Below are positions 18,338-32,100 of a stretch of DNA of 64,000 bases, piece by piece. Made by a program: the position numbers and the translations under genes. Origin of the DNA: Mycolicibacterium frederiksbergense (GTDB taxonomy: Bacteria; Actinomycetota; Actinomycetes; Mycobacteriales; Mycobacteriaceae); NCBI RefSeq assembly GCF_029893345.1, contig NZ_JARXVE010000001.1, forward strand, positions 558,001 to 622,000, written 5' to 3'. The notes below the pieces were generated by a model. It searched no databases. It saw only the letters and a list, made by a program, of their open reading frames with translations, and was not told where the DNA came from. Each line of letters opens with the position of its first letter. The stretch's first letter is position 1.

Positions 18338-18568
18338 TTGAGCATCAATCCATTCGATGACGACAAGGGCAGCTTTTTCGTCTTGGTCAACGACGAGGAG
18401 CAACACAGCTTGTGGCCCGCGTTCGCCGACGTTCCAGCCGGTTGGCGGGTGGCGTACGGCGAAGCGGAACGTGCCGCGTGCCTGGAGTACATCGAACAAA
18501 ACTGGGCCGATATACGGCCGAGGAGTCTGCGCGAGAGATTGGCACAGGGCCGGACCGTTAATCAGTAA
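18338..18568 (+). CDS. mbtH: MbtH-like protein, NRPS adenylation-domain chaperone
   Basis: A 76-residue protein of typical MbtH size. The start is TTG 18,338, chosen because GGAG lies five bases upstream and the family N-terminus (SINPFDDD) follows at once. Diagnostic residues are present: [28 protein letters not shown] and the closing [10 protein letters not shown], with the invariant tryptophans. MbtH proteins bind the N-subdomain of adenylation domains and are often essential for their solubility and activity. The gene ends 14 bp before the NRPS start codon, the usual arrangement in mycobacterial GPL (mbtH-mps1-mps2) loci. It probably serves all eight A domains downstream. Confidence 0.95.
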   Translation: MSINPFDDDKGSFFVLVNDEEQHSLWPAFADVPAGWRVAYGEAERAACLEYIEQNWADIRPRSLRERLAQGRTVNQ

Positions 18569-18582
18569 GCGGTGGGGGACCG

Positions 18583-21500
18583 ATGGAATCTGAGCGCGGG
18601 ACATATCTGCTCACGCGGGGTCAGCTGGATATCTGGCTGGCCGAGGAAACGGGTCGCTCCGGCGCCAAATGGCACAACGGCATGCTTGCGCGAATCGCAG
18701 GCCCACTCCAGCCCGACCTGCTTGAGCAGGCCATCCGCCAAGTGGTACACGAGGCAGAACCGCTGAGAGCTACCTTTTTCCAGGTAGACGGCCAAGTTTT
18801 CCAAAAGATTGTCGACTATCCGAACGCTGAGCTTGCGTACTACGACCTCATGGGTGCGCAGGATCCCGCGCAGGAAGCCAACCGTCTGATGGCCTCGATC
18901 CAACGCGCTCCGATGCCGCTTAGTGGTCCGCTGTTCAAATTTGCGTTGATGCAGACCCGGACAGATGAATTTTATTGGTTCGTGTGCTGCCACCACATAG
19001 CGATAGACGGAATTGGCATGGCTATCGTTATTCATCGGATTGCGGCTGTCTATTCCGCAATTGCTACCGACGCGCCGATTCCTCCTCCTATTTTTGGTTC
19101 GCTGAGTAACCTGATCGACAGCGAGTTGGAATACGAGGCTTCCGACGATTATCTGGACGATCAGGCCTACTGGGCCAATAACGTTCCGCTCGACACCGAG
19201 CCGCATTACGGGCTGGCGCCTGGCGGCGGACCCAATGAGTATGTGCCCTCCGCACCCGTGCAATTGGATCCGTCCGTCGTTGCCAAGACCCGCGAGTTAT
19301 CGCATACGTTGGGGGTGCGGCGCGCCTCGGTGATCACCGCGGCGTGCGCGTTGCTTGTGCGTGGGCAAGGCGCCGGGGCCTCTGAGATCGTGCTCGACTT
19401 TCCGGTGAGCAGGCGTGTGCACCCAGAGACACTGATGGTGCCCGGGATGATCTCCGGGGTTGTGCCCCTGGTGTTGAAAACCTCGCCGCAGTCAACGGTG
19501 GCCGACTTTTGCGAACATGTCGACAGGCGGATACAAGAAGCGCTGCAGCATCAGCGATTCCCGGCGCGCGCTATTGAAAACAGGGCGCGGTTGCAGGGAT
19601 CTGGGCAGCCGTCCAATCGGGCAGCGATCAATTTCATTCCGGCGACCCGCTTTGCGGATTTTGCCGGTGCGGCTGGATCGGGTGCCGTGACCCACACCGG
19701 TCTCACGGATCAGTTCGGGCTGGTTTTCATCAAGAACGATGATGAAGAACTTTTCCTCAGCACGTCAGGTGTTGGACAACTGTTCTCCGACTGCGATGTC
19801 CATGATCTAGCCGATCGGTTCGAGCGAGTGCTGACGGCGATGACCGCCGACCCTGTGGGGTGGCTCTCATCGATCGATGTCATCGATGAGAATGAGCACG
19901 CCCGCCTGGATGCGATCGGGAATCGCTTGGTGTTGGCCGAGCTGTCGCCGGATGGGATGTCGATTCCGGGGTTGTTCTCTGAGCAGGTAGAGCGGGTTCC
20001 GGACGCGGTGGCGGTCAGTTGCGGCGGCAACTCCATGACCTATCGCGAGCTGGATGAAGCTGCTAACCGTTTGGCGCACTTGCTGGTTGGTCGAGGTGTG
20101 CGTCCGGGGCAGCGGGTGGCGGTGCTGTTCCCCCGGTCGGTCGAGGCGATCGTGGCGATCGTCGCGGTGCTCAAAACCGGTGCGGCGTATGTGCCGATCG
20201 ATCCGGCGGTGCCCGATGCGCGGATGCAGTTCGTGCTCGCCGATGCCGGGCCGGCTGCCGTGGTCACCACTGCCGATCTGGTCGATCGGTTGGACGGGCA
20301 GGCGTTGGTCGTCATCGATGTCAGTGCGAGCGCTGCATTCCCGGTGGACAGCCAGTCGAACACCGCGCTACCCGTGCCGAGCCCCGACGACGTTGCCTAC
20401 CTGATCTACACCTCTGGCACGACGGGTGTGCCCAAGGGCGTGGCGATTCCGCATCGCAACGTGACCCGGTTGTTGGAGACGCTGGACGCTGATGTGGACT
20501 TGTCGGCCGGTCAGGTGTGGACGCAGAGTCATTCGCTGGCTTTCGACTTCTCGGTGTGGGAGATTTTCGGCGCGCTGCTCCATGGCGGGCGGTTGGTGGT
20601 GGTCTCCGAGTCGGTGACGCGTTCGCCCGAAGAGTTCCATGCCTTGCTTGTCGCCGAGCGAGTCAGTGTGTTGAGTCAGACGCCGTCGTCGTTTTACGCG
20701 CTGCAAGCCTTCGACGCCGTGCAGTCCGAGCCCGAACGACAGCTCAGTCTTGAGGTGGTGGTGTTCGGTGGTGAGGCCCTGGAGCCTCAGCGTCTGAAGG
20801 GGTGGCTGGCGGACCATCCGGAAACACCGCGGTTGATCAATATGTACGGGATCACCGAGACGACGGTGCACGCCTCGTTCCGCGAGATCGTCGCAGACGA
20901 TGTCGATAGCGTCGTCAGTCCGATCGGTGTGCCGTTGGGACACCTGGCCTTCTTTGTCCTCGACAGCTGGTTGCAACCGGTGCCCGTCGGGGTGGTCGGC
21001 GAGTTGTATGTCGCCGGTGCGGGTTTGGGTTATGGCTATGTCGGTCGGGCAGGGTTGACCTCGACACGATTCGTGGCGTGTCCGTTTAGCGGGTTGGGAG
21101 CACCCGGAACACGCATGTACCGGACCGGGGATCTGGCTTGCTGGGGACCCGACGGGCAGCTGCAGTACCTGGGCCGTGCTGATGAGCAGGTCAAGATCCG
21201 CGGCTATCGCATCGAACTCGGTGAAATCGAGTCGGCGTTAACGGCGCTCGCTGGGGTGGAGCAGGCGGTGGTGATCGCCCGTGAGGACCGTCCGGGGGAT
21301 AAGCGCCTGGTCGGCTACATCACCGGCACCGCAGATCCCGGTGAGCTGCGTGCCGCGCTGGGCGAGCGGTTGCCGTCCTACATGGTGCCTGCTGCGGTGG
21401 TGGCGTTGGACGCATTGCCCTTGACGGTCAACGGAAAACTCGACAGAAAGGCCCTGCCGGCACCGGAGTACCAAGACACCGATCACTACCGGGCCCCGGC

Positions 21501-23125
21501 CGATGCCACCGAGGAGATCCTGGCCGGCATCTATGCCCAGGTTCTCGGGCTGGAGCGGGTCGGTGTCGACGATTCGTTCTTCGACCTGGGTGGGGACAGC
21601 ATCTTGTCGATGCAGGTGGTGGCCCGGGCCCGGGCGGCGGGTTTGGTGTGTCGTCCGCGCGATGTGTTTGTTGAGCAGAGCGTGGCGCGGCTGGCCGGAG
21701 TGGTGGTGGCTGCCGCAGTGGGTGGTCCGGTCGATGAGGGTATCGGGCCGGTACAGGCGACCCCGATCATGCGGTGGCTGCGTGATGTGGAACGTGCCGG
21801 CGGTTCGGTGGATGAGTTCAACCAGACCGTGGTGCTGCAGGCTCCGGCGGGGGTGACCGAAGCCGACGTCTTGATTGTGTTGCAGGCCTTGTTGGATCGG
21901 CATGCCATGTTGCGGCTGCGCGTCGATCGCGATGGCAACGGGGACGGCGAGTGGTCGTTGACGGTGCCCGAGCCGGGTGCGGTGGATGCGCGTGACTGCG
22001 TGCACACGGTGGACGTGCTGTCCGACGAGGTGGTGGTGGCGGCACGGTCGCGGTTGAACCCGGCCGCCGGGCAGATGGTCAGCGCGCTGTGGGTGACCTC
22101 CATGCGTCAGCTGGTGTTGATCGTTCACCACCTGGCCGTCGATGGGGTGTCCTGGCGAATTGTGTTGGAAGACCTCAACATCGCATTGAGTCAACATCGT
22201 GGCGGGCAGCCGGTGCTGTTGCCGCCGGCGGGGACATCGTTCCAGCGCTGGGCCGACCTGTTGGCCGAACACGCACGTCGGCGCGAAGTTCTGGACCTGG
22301 CGGACTTCTGGAAGCAGGTGGCGTCGGCTCCTGCCGTACTACCGGCACCGCAACCCGTGGTGGACACCTTCGCCACGGCCGGGCGGTTCTCTGCGGAGCT
22401 GGACGCCGAGACCACCCGCATGCTGCTCGGTGCGGTGCCCACGGCGTTTCACGCTGGGGTGCAAGACATCCTGTTGATCGCCTTCGGGTTGGCGGTGGCC
22501 GAGCTTCTGGGCAGCGGCAGTGCACCGATCGGCATCGACGTGGAGGGCCACGGGCGCCAAGAGTTGGGCGCCGATGTGGATCTGTCGCGCACGGTCGGGT
22601 GGTTCACCGCGAAGTACCCGGTGTCGTTGAAACTGGGTGGGCTGTCCTGGGCCCATATAGTGGCCGGCGATGCCGTGCTGGGCGCGGTACTCAAGAACGC
22701 CAAAGAGCAGCTTCGCTCCCTGCCCGACGGTCTGACCTACGGTCTGCTGCGCTATCTGAACCCCGACGCGGACCTGGACGCAACCGACCCCGCGATGGTC
22801 TTCAACTACCTCGGGCGCCTGGGCGCCACGACCGCCGAGTCCTCCCACGATATGTGGGGGATGTCCCCGGAAGGCTTGTCGCTGAGCGCCGCCGGGGCGC
22901 TGCCAATTGCGCTGCCGCACACCGTGGAGCTCAACGCGGCCACCATCGACACCGACGCCGGGCCGCGTTTGCACGCCGACTGGACGTGGGCGCGCTCGGC
23001 GCTCGAGGACCGGCAGATCAACCGGCTGAGCGAATTGTGGTTCGAGGCCCTGGCCGGAATCTGCGCGCACGTGCGGAATGGCGGGGGCGGATTGACGCCA
23101 TCGGATATCGCCCCGGCACGGCTGA
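18583..23125 (+). other. NRPS module 1: C(starter)-A-T-E, threonine code
   Basis: C1 carries HHIAIDG (H137). A1 (about residues 460-965) has GrsA-equivalent pocket residues D-F-W-S-V-G-M-V-H-K, one conservative change each at positions 4 and 5 from the standard Thr code DFWNIGMVHK. T1 has GGDSI (S1006). E1 has HHLAVDG (H1182). Expected unit: D-allo-threonine, N-acylated by the fatty acid. Code assignment is by eye. Confidence 0.85.
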
Positions 23126-26100
23126 GCCAGCAGCAGATTGACGAGCTAGAGCGGCAATATCCGTTCGCCGACGTGCTGCCGCTGACCCCGTTGCAGCAGG
23201 GACTGCTGTACCACGCGAGCACCGCGCAGGGTTCCGACGACGTGTACGCGATGCAGCTGGATATCTCGTTGAACGGCCCGCTCGACGAGCACCGACTGCG
23301 CGAAGCCGTGCAGGCTGTGGTGAACCGGCATCCCCACCTGGCAGCCCGATTCAGCGAACAGTTCGGCGAGCCGGTGCAGATCATCCCGGCCGATCCGGTG
23401 GCGCCCTGGCGGTCTATCGCGCTGGAAGCCGGTGATCCCGATGTCGATGTCCAGATCGCGCGGATCGGTGCTGCCGAGCGCACCGCGGTCTGTGATCTCG
23501 CCGACCAGACCGCTTTCCGGGCCGCTCTGCTCCGTGTCTCGCCCGACCGGCACCGTTTCCTGCTCACCGCTCACCACATCGTGCTGGATGGCTGGTCGAT
23601 GCCGATCCTGCTGCAGGAGATCTTCGCCAGTTATCAAGGCCATCGGCTGCCCACGGCCCCGCCGTATCGCGGCTTCATCACTTGGTTGGCCGACCGGGAT
23701 CTCGACGCGGCCGATGCGGCGTGGCGTTCGGTATTGGCCGGCTTCGACGCCCCCACATTGGTGGGTCCGCCCGGCAAGGCCGGGCTGGGGCCGCGCGGCA
23801 TCGAATCGTTCCAGGTGTCCGAGGAGATCACCCGCGCCGTTGGCGAACTGGCGCGTTCACGTCGCACCACCGTCAACATCGTGCTGCAGGCCGCCTTTGC
23901 CCAGCTGTTGTGCTCGCTGACCGGTCAGCATGACATCGCGTTCGGCACGACGGTCTCGGGTCGGCCGGCCGACGTCAACGGTGCGGAATCGATGGTGGGC
24001 CTGCTGATCAACACGGTGCCGGTGCGGGCCACCATCTCGGCGGCGACCACCACCGCAGAGCTGCTGGATCAGCTGCAAAGTGCCCACACCGACACGCTCG
24101 AGCACCAGCATCTGGCGCTGCGCGACATCCACCGCATCGCCGGGCAGGACCGCCTTTTCGACACCCTCCTCGTATTCGAGAACTACCCGATCGACGCCGC
24201 CGCGTCATTGGACGTCGACGGGTTGGGCATCGCCGAGTTCAATTTCCGCGAATCCAACCACTATCCGCTGGCGGTGCAGGCGCTGCCGGGTCGCGAACTG
24301 GGCCTCCGGGTCGAATACGACACCGATATCTTCGACGCGGAGCGCATTGACGCCTTGATCGAGCGATTCAAGCGGGTGCTGATCGCCATGACCGCCGACC
24401 CGGAGCAGCGGCTCTCGTCGGTGGATCTGCTCGATGCGCTCGAGCACGCGCACGTCGATGGATGGGGCAAGCGGGCGGCGTTAACGGCCTCGGTCCCAGC
24501 CTCCTTGCCGATTCCGGCGTTGTTCGCCGCGCAGGCAGCGCGGACACCCGATGCGTTGGCGCTGACTTTCGACGGTCGGTCGATGACGTACAGAGAACTC
24601 GACGAGGCCGCCAACCGGATGGCTCACCTGCTGGCCGGTCGGGGTGTAAGCCCCGGCGAGGTTGTGGCGCTGATGTTTTCGCGCTCATCCGATGCGATCG
24701 TGGCGATCTTGGCTGTGCTGAAAACCGGCGCGGCTTATCTCCCGATCGACCCGGCGCTACCGGGGGCGCGGGTCGAGTTCATGCTGGCCGATGCCACGCC
24801 GGTCGTCGCGGTCACCACAGCCGAGCTGATCGAGCGGTTCGACGGCTTCGATGTGACAGTCATCGATATCAGTGACCCCACGGTTGACACCCAGCCCAGC
24901 ACACCACTTCCGGGACCGTCAGTCGACGACATCGCGTACATCATCTACACCTCGGGCACCACCGGTGTCCCGAAAGGTGTTGCCATACCGCACCGCAACG
25001 TGCCCGGGTTGTTCGGGTCATTGGGTACCAGCGTGTCGTCGGGACCGGGACGCGTGTGGACACAGTGGCACTCGTACAGCTTCGACGTCTCGGTCTGGGA
25101 GATCTGCGGGGCGCTGCTGCACGGTGCGCGGCTGCTCGTGGTGTCCGAAACGGTGGCTGCCTCGCCGGAGGACTTCCACGCGTTGCTGGTTGCCGAACAG
25201 GTCAGCGTGTTGAGCCAGACCCCCTCGGCGGCAGGGATGCTCTCGCCGCGGGGCCTGGAGTCGGCGACGCTGGTGGTGGCGGGCGAGGCCTGCCCGTCTG
25301 AGCTGGTGGATCGGTGGGCGCCGGGGCGGGTGATGATCAACGCCTACGGTCCGACCGAGGCCACGGTATATGCGTCGATCAGCGCGCCGCTCACAACGGG
25401 GTCGGTGGTGCCGATCGGTGCCCCGGTGTCCGGGGGAGCGCTGTTCATATTGGACGCCTGGTTGCGCCCGGTGCCGACCGGGGTGGTCGGCGAGCTGTAT
25501 GTAGCCGGTCGCGGTGTGGGCGTGGGGTATTGGCGCCGGGCGGGCTTGACGTCGTCTCGATTCGTGGCCTGCCCGTTCGGGGAGCCCGGGGCTCGCATGT
25601 ATCGCACCGGGGATCTCGTGCGGTGGGGCGCCGACGGCCAAGTGCAGTATCTCGGACGCGCCGACGAGCAGGTCAAGATCCGCGGGTATCGCATCGAACT
25701 CGGTGAAGTCCAGGCCGCCCTCGCCGGCCTGGACGGAGTGGAGCAGGCGGCGGTGATCGCCCGCGAAGACCGTCCAGGGGACAAGCAGCTGGTCGGCTAC
25801 ATCACCGGCACCGCGGACCCGGGCCGGATTCGTTCTCAGCTGGCCGAGCGGCTCCCGGCCTATATGGTCCCGGCCGCGGTGGTGGCGATCGACGCGGTGC
25901 CATTGACGGTCAACGGCAAGCTCGACACCCGCGCTTTGCCCGCACCGGACTACGTTGACACCGACCACTATCGGGCCGCGGCCAACCCGGTCGAGGAGAT
26001 CTTGGCCGGCATCTACGCCCAGGTTCTCGGGTTGGACCGAGTGGGAGTCGACGATTCGTTCTTCGATCTGGGCGGGGATTCGTTGTCCGCGATGCGCCTG

Positions 26101-29100
26101 GTCGCCGCGATCAACAAATCGCTGGATGCCGGTCTTGCGGTGCATTCCTTGTTCGACGCGCCCTCGGTGGCGCAGTTGGCCCCCCGCATCGGTGAAGGCG
26201 CCGGCCGGCTCGATCCCTTGGTGGCCGGCGAGCGGCCCGCGGAGATTCCACTGTCATTTGCCCAGAACCGGTTGTGGTTCCTTGATCAATTGCAGGGCCC
26301 GTCACCGGTTTACAACATGACGGCCGCGTTCCGGATCAACGGGGCATTGAACGTCGACGCGCTGCATGCGGCGCTGGCCGATGCGGTGGCTCGCCATGAA
26401 AGCCTGCGTACCCGGTTCGCCGCCCCTGATGGCATCCCGAGCCAGGTGGTGATTGCCCCTGGGCGCGCCGAATTCGGCTGGGATGTCGTCGACGCCACCG
26501 GATGGTCGGCAAGCCGGCTGCATGAGGCCGTCGATTCCACGGCCCGTCACGCCTTCGATCTGTCCACCGAGATTCCATTGCGGGCAAGGCTTTTCCGCGT
26601 CGCCGACGATCAGCATGTACTGGTGGCCGTATTGCACCACATCGCGGCCGATGGTTGGTCGGTCACTCCGCTGGTGCGTGATCTGAGTGTGGCGTACCTC
26701 AGCCGGTGTGCTGCGCAAGCCCCCGACTTGGCGCCGTTGGCAGTGCAATATGCCGACTACACGCTGTGGCAGCGCACGCAGTTCGGTGACTTGGCCGATC
26801 GCCGCAGCCGCATCGCCGGGCAGCTGGACTACTGGCAGGATGCGCTGGCGGGGATGCCCGAACGCCTGGCACTGCCCACCGACCGGCCGTACCCGCCGGT
26901 GGCCGACCAGCACGGCGCCACCGTCGCGGTGGACTGGCCTGCTGAGCTGCAGCAGCAGGTCGCCCGGCTTGCTCGTGAGCACAACGCGACCAGCTTCATG
27001 GTGGTACAAGCGGCGCTGCTGGCCCTGATTTCGAAACTCAGCTCGAGTTCTGATGTGGCGGTGGGGTTCCCGATCGCCGGGCGCCGCGACCCGGCGCTCG
27101 ATGAGCTGATCGGGTTCTTCGTCAACACCTTGGTGCTGCGGGTCGACCTGGCCGGAGATCCCACCGTGGCGGAGTTGCTGGCCCAGGTGCGGGCGCGCAG
27201 CCTGGCCGCCTACGAGCACCAGGACGTGCCGTTCGAAGTTCTCGTGGATCGGCTCAACCCCACCCGATCCCTGACTCATCACCCCTTGATCCAGGTGTCG
27301 CTGGCATGGCAGAACGCCGCCGAACTCGATGTCAACGATGCCGCCGCCGGGTTGGAGATGGGGGATCTGCAGATCACCCAGCTGCCGGTGGACACCCACA
27401 CCGCCCGCATGGACCTGACCTTCTCCCTGTCCGAACGCCGGACCGCGGCCGGGGAGCCCGCCGGAATCGGTGGGACGGTGGAATTCCGCACCGACGTGTT
27501 CGATGCCGGCACCGTCGAGACCTTGATCGTGCGGTTGCAGCGGGTGCTGGCGGCGCTAGCCACCGATCCGGGCCGGCGCCTGTCCGGCATCGATGTGCTC
27601 GATGCCGATGAACACGCCCGTCTTGATGCCCTCGGCAATGTCGCGGCATTAACCGCCCCGGCCCCGGCCTCCGTGTCGATACCGGCGTTGTTCGCCGAAC
27701 ATGTCATGCGCATCCCCGAGTCGGTGGCGATCACCTGCGGCGAGCGCTCGTTGACCTACCGCGAACTCGATGACGCTGCAAACCTCCTGGCGCACCGGCT
27801 CATTGGGCAGGGTGCGGGACCTGGCCAATGTGTGGCGTTGCTGTTCAAGCGGTCCGCCGAGGCGATTGTGGCGATCCTCGCGGTGCTCAAGACCGGAGCG
27901 GCCTATCTCCCAATCGATCCGGTGGTGCCCGATACCCGGTTGGCATTCGTGCTGGCCGACGCCGAGCCGATTGCCGCAGTCACCACCGCCGATCTGGTGG
28001 ATCGGCTGGAGGGGCGTGGGTTGGAGGTCATCGATGTCAGTGACATCGCGGCCGCTGTGGCTGACGCGCAGTCCAGTAGCGCAGCGATGACGCCGAGTGC
28101 AGACGATATCGCGTACCTCATCTACACGTCGGGTACCACGGGCGTCCCCAAGGGCGTCGCGATCACCCACCACAACGTGACCCAACTGCTGCAGTCGCTC
28201 GACGCCGGGCTACCGCGTTCCGGCGTGTGGCCGCAGTGTCATTCCTTGGCCTTTGACGTCTCGGTATGGGAGATCTTCGGTGCCCTGCTCCGTGGCGGAC
28301 GGGTGGTGGTGGTACCCGAGGAGGTGGCGGGCTCACCAGAAGACTTCCATGCGTTGCTAGTTCGCGAACACGTCAACGTTCTCACCCAAACACCCTCTGC
28401 GGTAAGGGTTTTACCACTCGATGGTTTGGAGTCGGCCGCGCTGGTGGTGGTAGGTGAAGCCTGCCCGCCCGAGGTGGTGGATCAGTGGGCACCGGGCCGG
28501 GTGATGATCAACGCCTACGGTCCCACCGAGACCACGATGTGTGTGGCAATCAGTGCACCCCTTACACCCGGACTGGGCGTGCCGATCGGCTCGCCGGTCC
28601 CCGGCGCCGCGCTGTTCGTTCTCGACGAGTGGTTGCGCCCGGTGCCGGCCGGCGTCATCGGTGAACTGTATGTCGCCGGTGCGGGTTTGGGTTACGGCTA
28701 TGTGGGTCGGGCGGGGTTGAGCGCATCGCGGTTTGTGGCGTGTCCGTTCGGCGGTGCGGAAGCAGCCGGGACACGCATGTATCGGACCGGGGATCTGGTG
28801 TGCTGGCGCCCGGACGGGCAGTTGCAGTATCTGGGCCGGGCTGATGAGCAGGTCAAGATCCGTGGCTATCGCATCGAACTCGGTGAAGTGCAGGCCGCTT
28901 TGGCCGGGCTCGACGGGGTGGAGCAGGCGGTGGTGATCGCCCGTGAGGATCGTCCGGGGGATAAGCGCCTGGTCGGCTACATCACCGGCACCGCCGACCC
29001 GTCCGGTATGCGCGCCGTGCTGGGCGATCGGTTGCCGTCCTACATGGTGCCTGCTGCGGTGGTGGCGTTGGACGCATTGCCCTTGACGGTCAACGGAAAA

Positions 29101-32100
29101 CTGGACACCCGAGCACTTCCCACTCCTGACTATGGTGACGGCGACCGGTATCGCGCCCCGGCGGACGCCGTGGAAGAGGTTCTGACTGGCATCTATGCCC
29201 AGGTTCTCGGGCTGGAGCGGGTCGGGGTCGACGATTCGTTCTTCGACCTGGGTGGGGACAGCATCCTGTCGATGCAGGTGGTGGCCCGGGCCCGGGCGGC
29301 GGGTTTGGTGTGTCGTCCCCGCGATGTGTTTGTTGAACAGAGCGTGGCGCGGCTGGCTGGGGTCGTGGTGGCTGCCGCAGTGGGTGGTCCGGTCGATGAG
29401 GGTATCGGGCCGGTACAGGCGACCCCGATCATCCAGTGGCTCCGTGATGTGGAGCGTGCCGGCGGTTCGGTCGATGAGTTCAACCAAACGCTGTTGCTGC
29501 AGGCTCCGGTGGGGGTGACCGAAGCCGACGTCTTGATTGTGTTGCAGGCCTTGTTGGATCGGCATGCCATGCTGCGGCTGCGCGTCGATGCCGATGCCGA
29601 TGGCGTTGGTGGGTGGTCGTTGACCGTGCCCGAGCCGGGTTCGGTGGATGCGCGTAACTGCGTGCACACGGTGGACGTGCTGTCCGACGAAGTCGTGGTG
29701 GCGGCACGGTCGCGGTTGAACCCAGCGGCCGGGCAGATGGTCAGCGCGCTGTGGGTGACCTCCACGAGTCAGCTGGTGTTGATCGTTCACCACCTGGCCG
29801 TAGATGGCGTGTCCTGGCGAATTGTGTTGGAAGACCTCAACATCGCCTGGAGCCAGCACCGCGGCGGGCAGCCCGTCGCCCTGCCCCCGGCGGGGACATC
29901 GTTCCAGCGGTGGGCCAAGCTGCTGCAAACACACGCGCAGCGCCCGGAAGTCGTCGAGCAGGCGCAACAGTGGCGGCAGGTCGCGGCGACCCCCGCCGTG
30001 TTGCCGGCGGTACGCCCCGAGCTGGACACCTATGCGACCGCGGGACAGTTGTCGGTGTCACTGGACGCCGCGACCACCCGCGTGCTGCTCGGTGCGGTGC
30101 CCACGGCGTTTCACGCTGGGGTGCAAGACATCCTGTTGATCGCCTTCGGGTTGGCGGTGGCCGAGCTTCTGGGCAGCGGCAGCGCGCCGATCGGCATCGA
30201 CGTGGAGGGCCACGGCCGCAACGAAGAGCTGGGTGGAGCTGTCGACCACGACATCGACCTGTCGCGCACGGTCGGGTGGTTCACCGCGAAGTACCCGGTG
30301 TCTTTGAATCTGGATGGGCTGTCCTGGGCCCATGTAGTGGCCGGCGATGCCGCGCTGGGCGCGGTACTCAAGGACGCCAAGGAACAACTTCGGGCATTGC
30401 CCGACGGTCTGACCTACGGCCTGCTGCGCTACCTGAACCCCGACGTGGACCTGGCCGGATCCGACCCGTCGATCGCGTTCAACTACCTGGGACGGTTGGG
30501 GGGCGTGCCCGCCGAGACGGCCGACGACCTGTGGCGACTGCACCAAGACGGCTTGTCGTTGACCGCTGCGGCCGGGGTGACACCCATGCCGCTGACCCAC
30601 ACTGTGGCACTCAACACCGGCACCCTCGACACCGACACCGGTCCGCAGTTGCAAGCCAACTGGACCTGGGCCGCCTCGGCAGTCGACCACGCCCAAATCA
30701 GCCGGCTGAGCCAACTGTGGTTGGACGCCCTGGCCGGCATCTGCGCGCATGTGCGGAGTGGCGGGGGCGGATTGACGCCGTCAGATATCGCACCGGCACG
30801 GCTCAACCAGCACCAGATCGATGAACTAGAGCAGCAATACCGGATCGCCGATATCTTGCCGCTGACCGCCCTGCAGCAGGGGCTGGTCTTTCATAGCAGC
30901 GCCGCGCAGGGCCCCGACGACGATCTGTATGTGGTGCAACTGGACATCACGGTCGCCGGCGTGCTCGATCAGCATCGCCTGCGGGATGCGGTGCAGGCAG
31001 TGGCCAATCGCCACCCGCACCTGGCGGCCCGATTCTGCGAACAGTTCGACGAGCCGGTGCAGATCATCCCGGCCGATCCCGCGGCCGGGTGGCGGTATGT
31101 CGAACTCGACACCGACAGCGATGTCGAATTCGGCACCGGCGAACTCGAGGAGCGCATCCGACGGGTGTGCGCCGCCGAACGCGCCGCGGTCTGCGACCTG
31201 TCCCGCCCGCCGGCTTTCCGGGTGGTGTTGATCCGCACCGCACAAAACCAGCATCGGGTGGTGCTCACCAATCACCACATCGTCCTCGATGGCTGGTCGC
31301 TGCCGATCCTGCTGCAGGAGATCTTCGCCAGTTATCACGGTCATCGGCTGCCCGCGGCCCCACCGTATCGCAGCTTCGTCAGCTGGCTGGCCGGCCGCGA
31401 CCAAGCCGCCGCTCACGCAGCCTGGCATGAGGTGCTGGCGGGTTTTGACGCCCCCACGCTGGTTGGCCCGGCACAGAAGTCGGGGCTGGGGCGGCGAGGC
31501 GTTACCGCGCATCGGGTGTCTGCGCAGACCACGCGGGCATTGGGCGAGCTGGCCCGATCGCAGCACACCACTGTCAACATCGTGCTGCAGGGCGCCTGGG
31601 CGCTACTGCTGACCTCGCTGACCGGACAGCATGATGTCGCCTTCGGCACCGTGGTCTCCGGGCGGCCCGCCGAGGTCCTCGGCGCGGAATCGATGGTGGG
31701 TCTGCTGATCAACACGGTGCCTGTGCGTGCGGATATCGGTGCGGCGACCAGTACCACTGACCTGCTCGACCAATTGCAAAGCGCGCACACCAAGACCCTT
31801 GAGCATCAACATCTCTCGCTCAGCGAGATCCACCGCATCACCGACCATGACCGACTGTTCGACACCCTGTTCGTGTTCGAGAACTACCCGGTGGACACCA
31901 GTGCGTTGTCGGGCGTTGACGACGGCTTGACCATCACCGAATTCACCAGCCACGAATCCACCGACTATCCGCTGACGATGCAGGCCATACCCGGTGAGGA
32001 GCTGCGCCTGCGCCTCGAATACGACACCGAGGTTTTCGACGCGGCCGGTATCGAGGCGCTGACCACGCGGATAGAGGCGGTGTTGGAGGCGATGACCGCC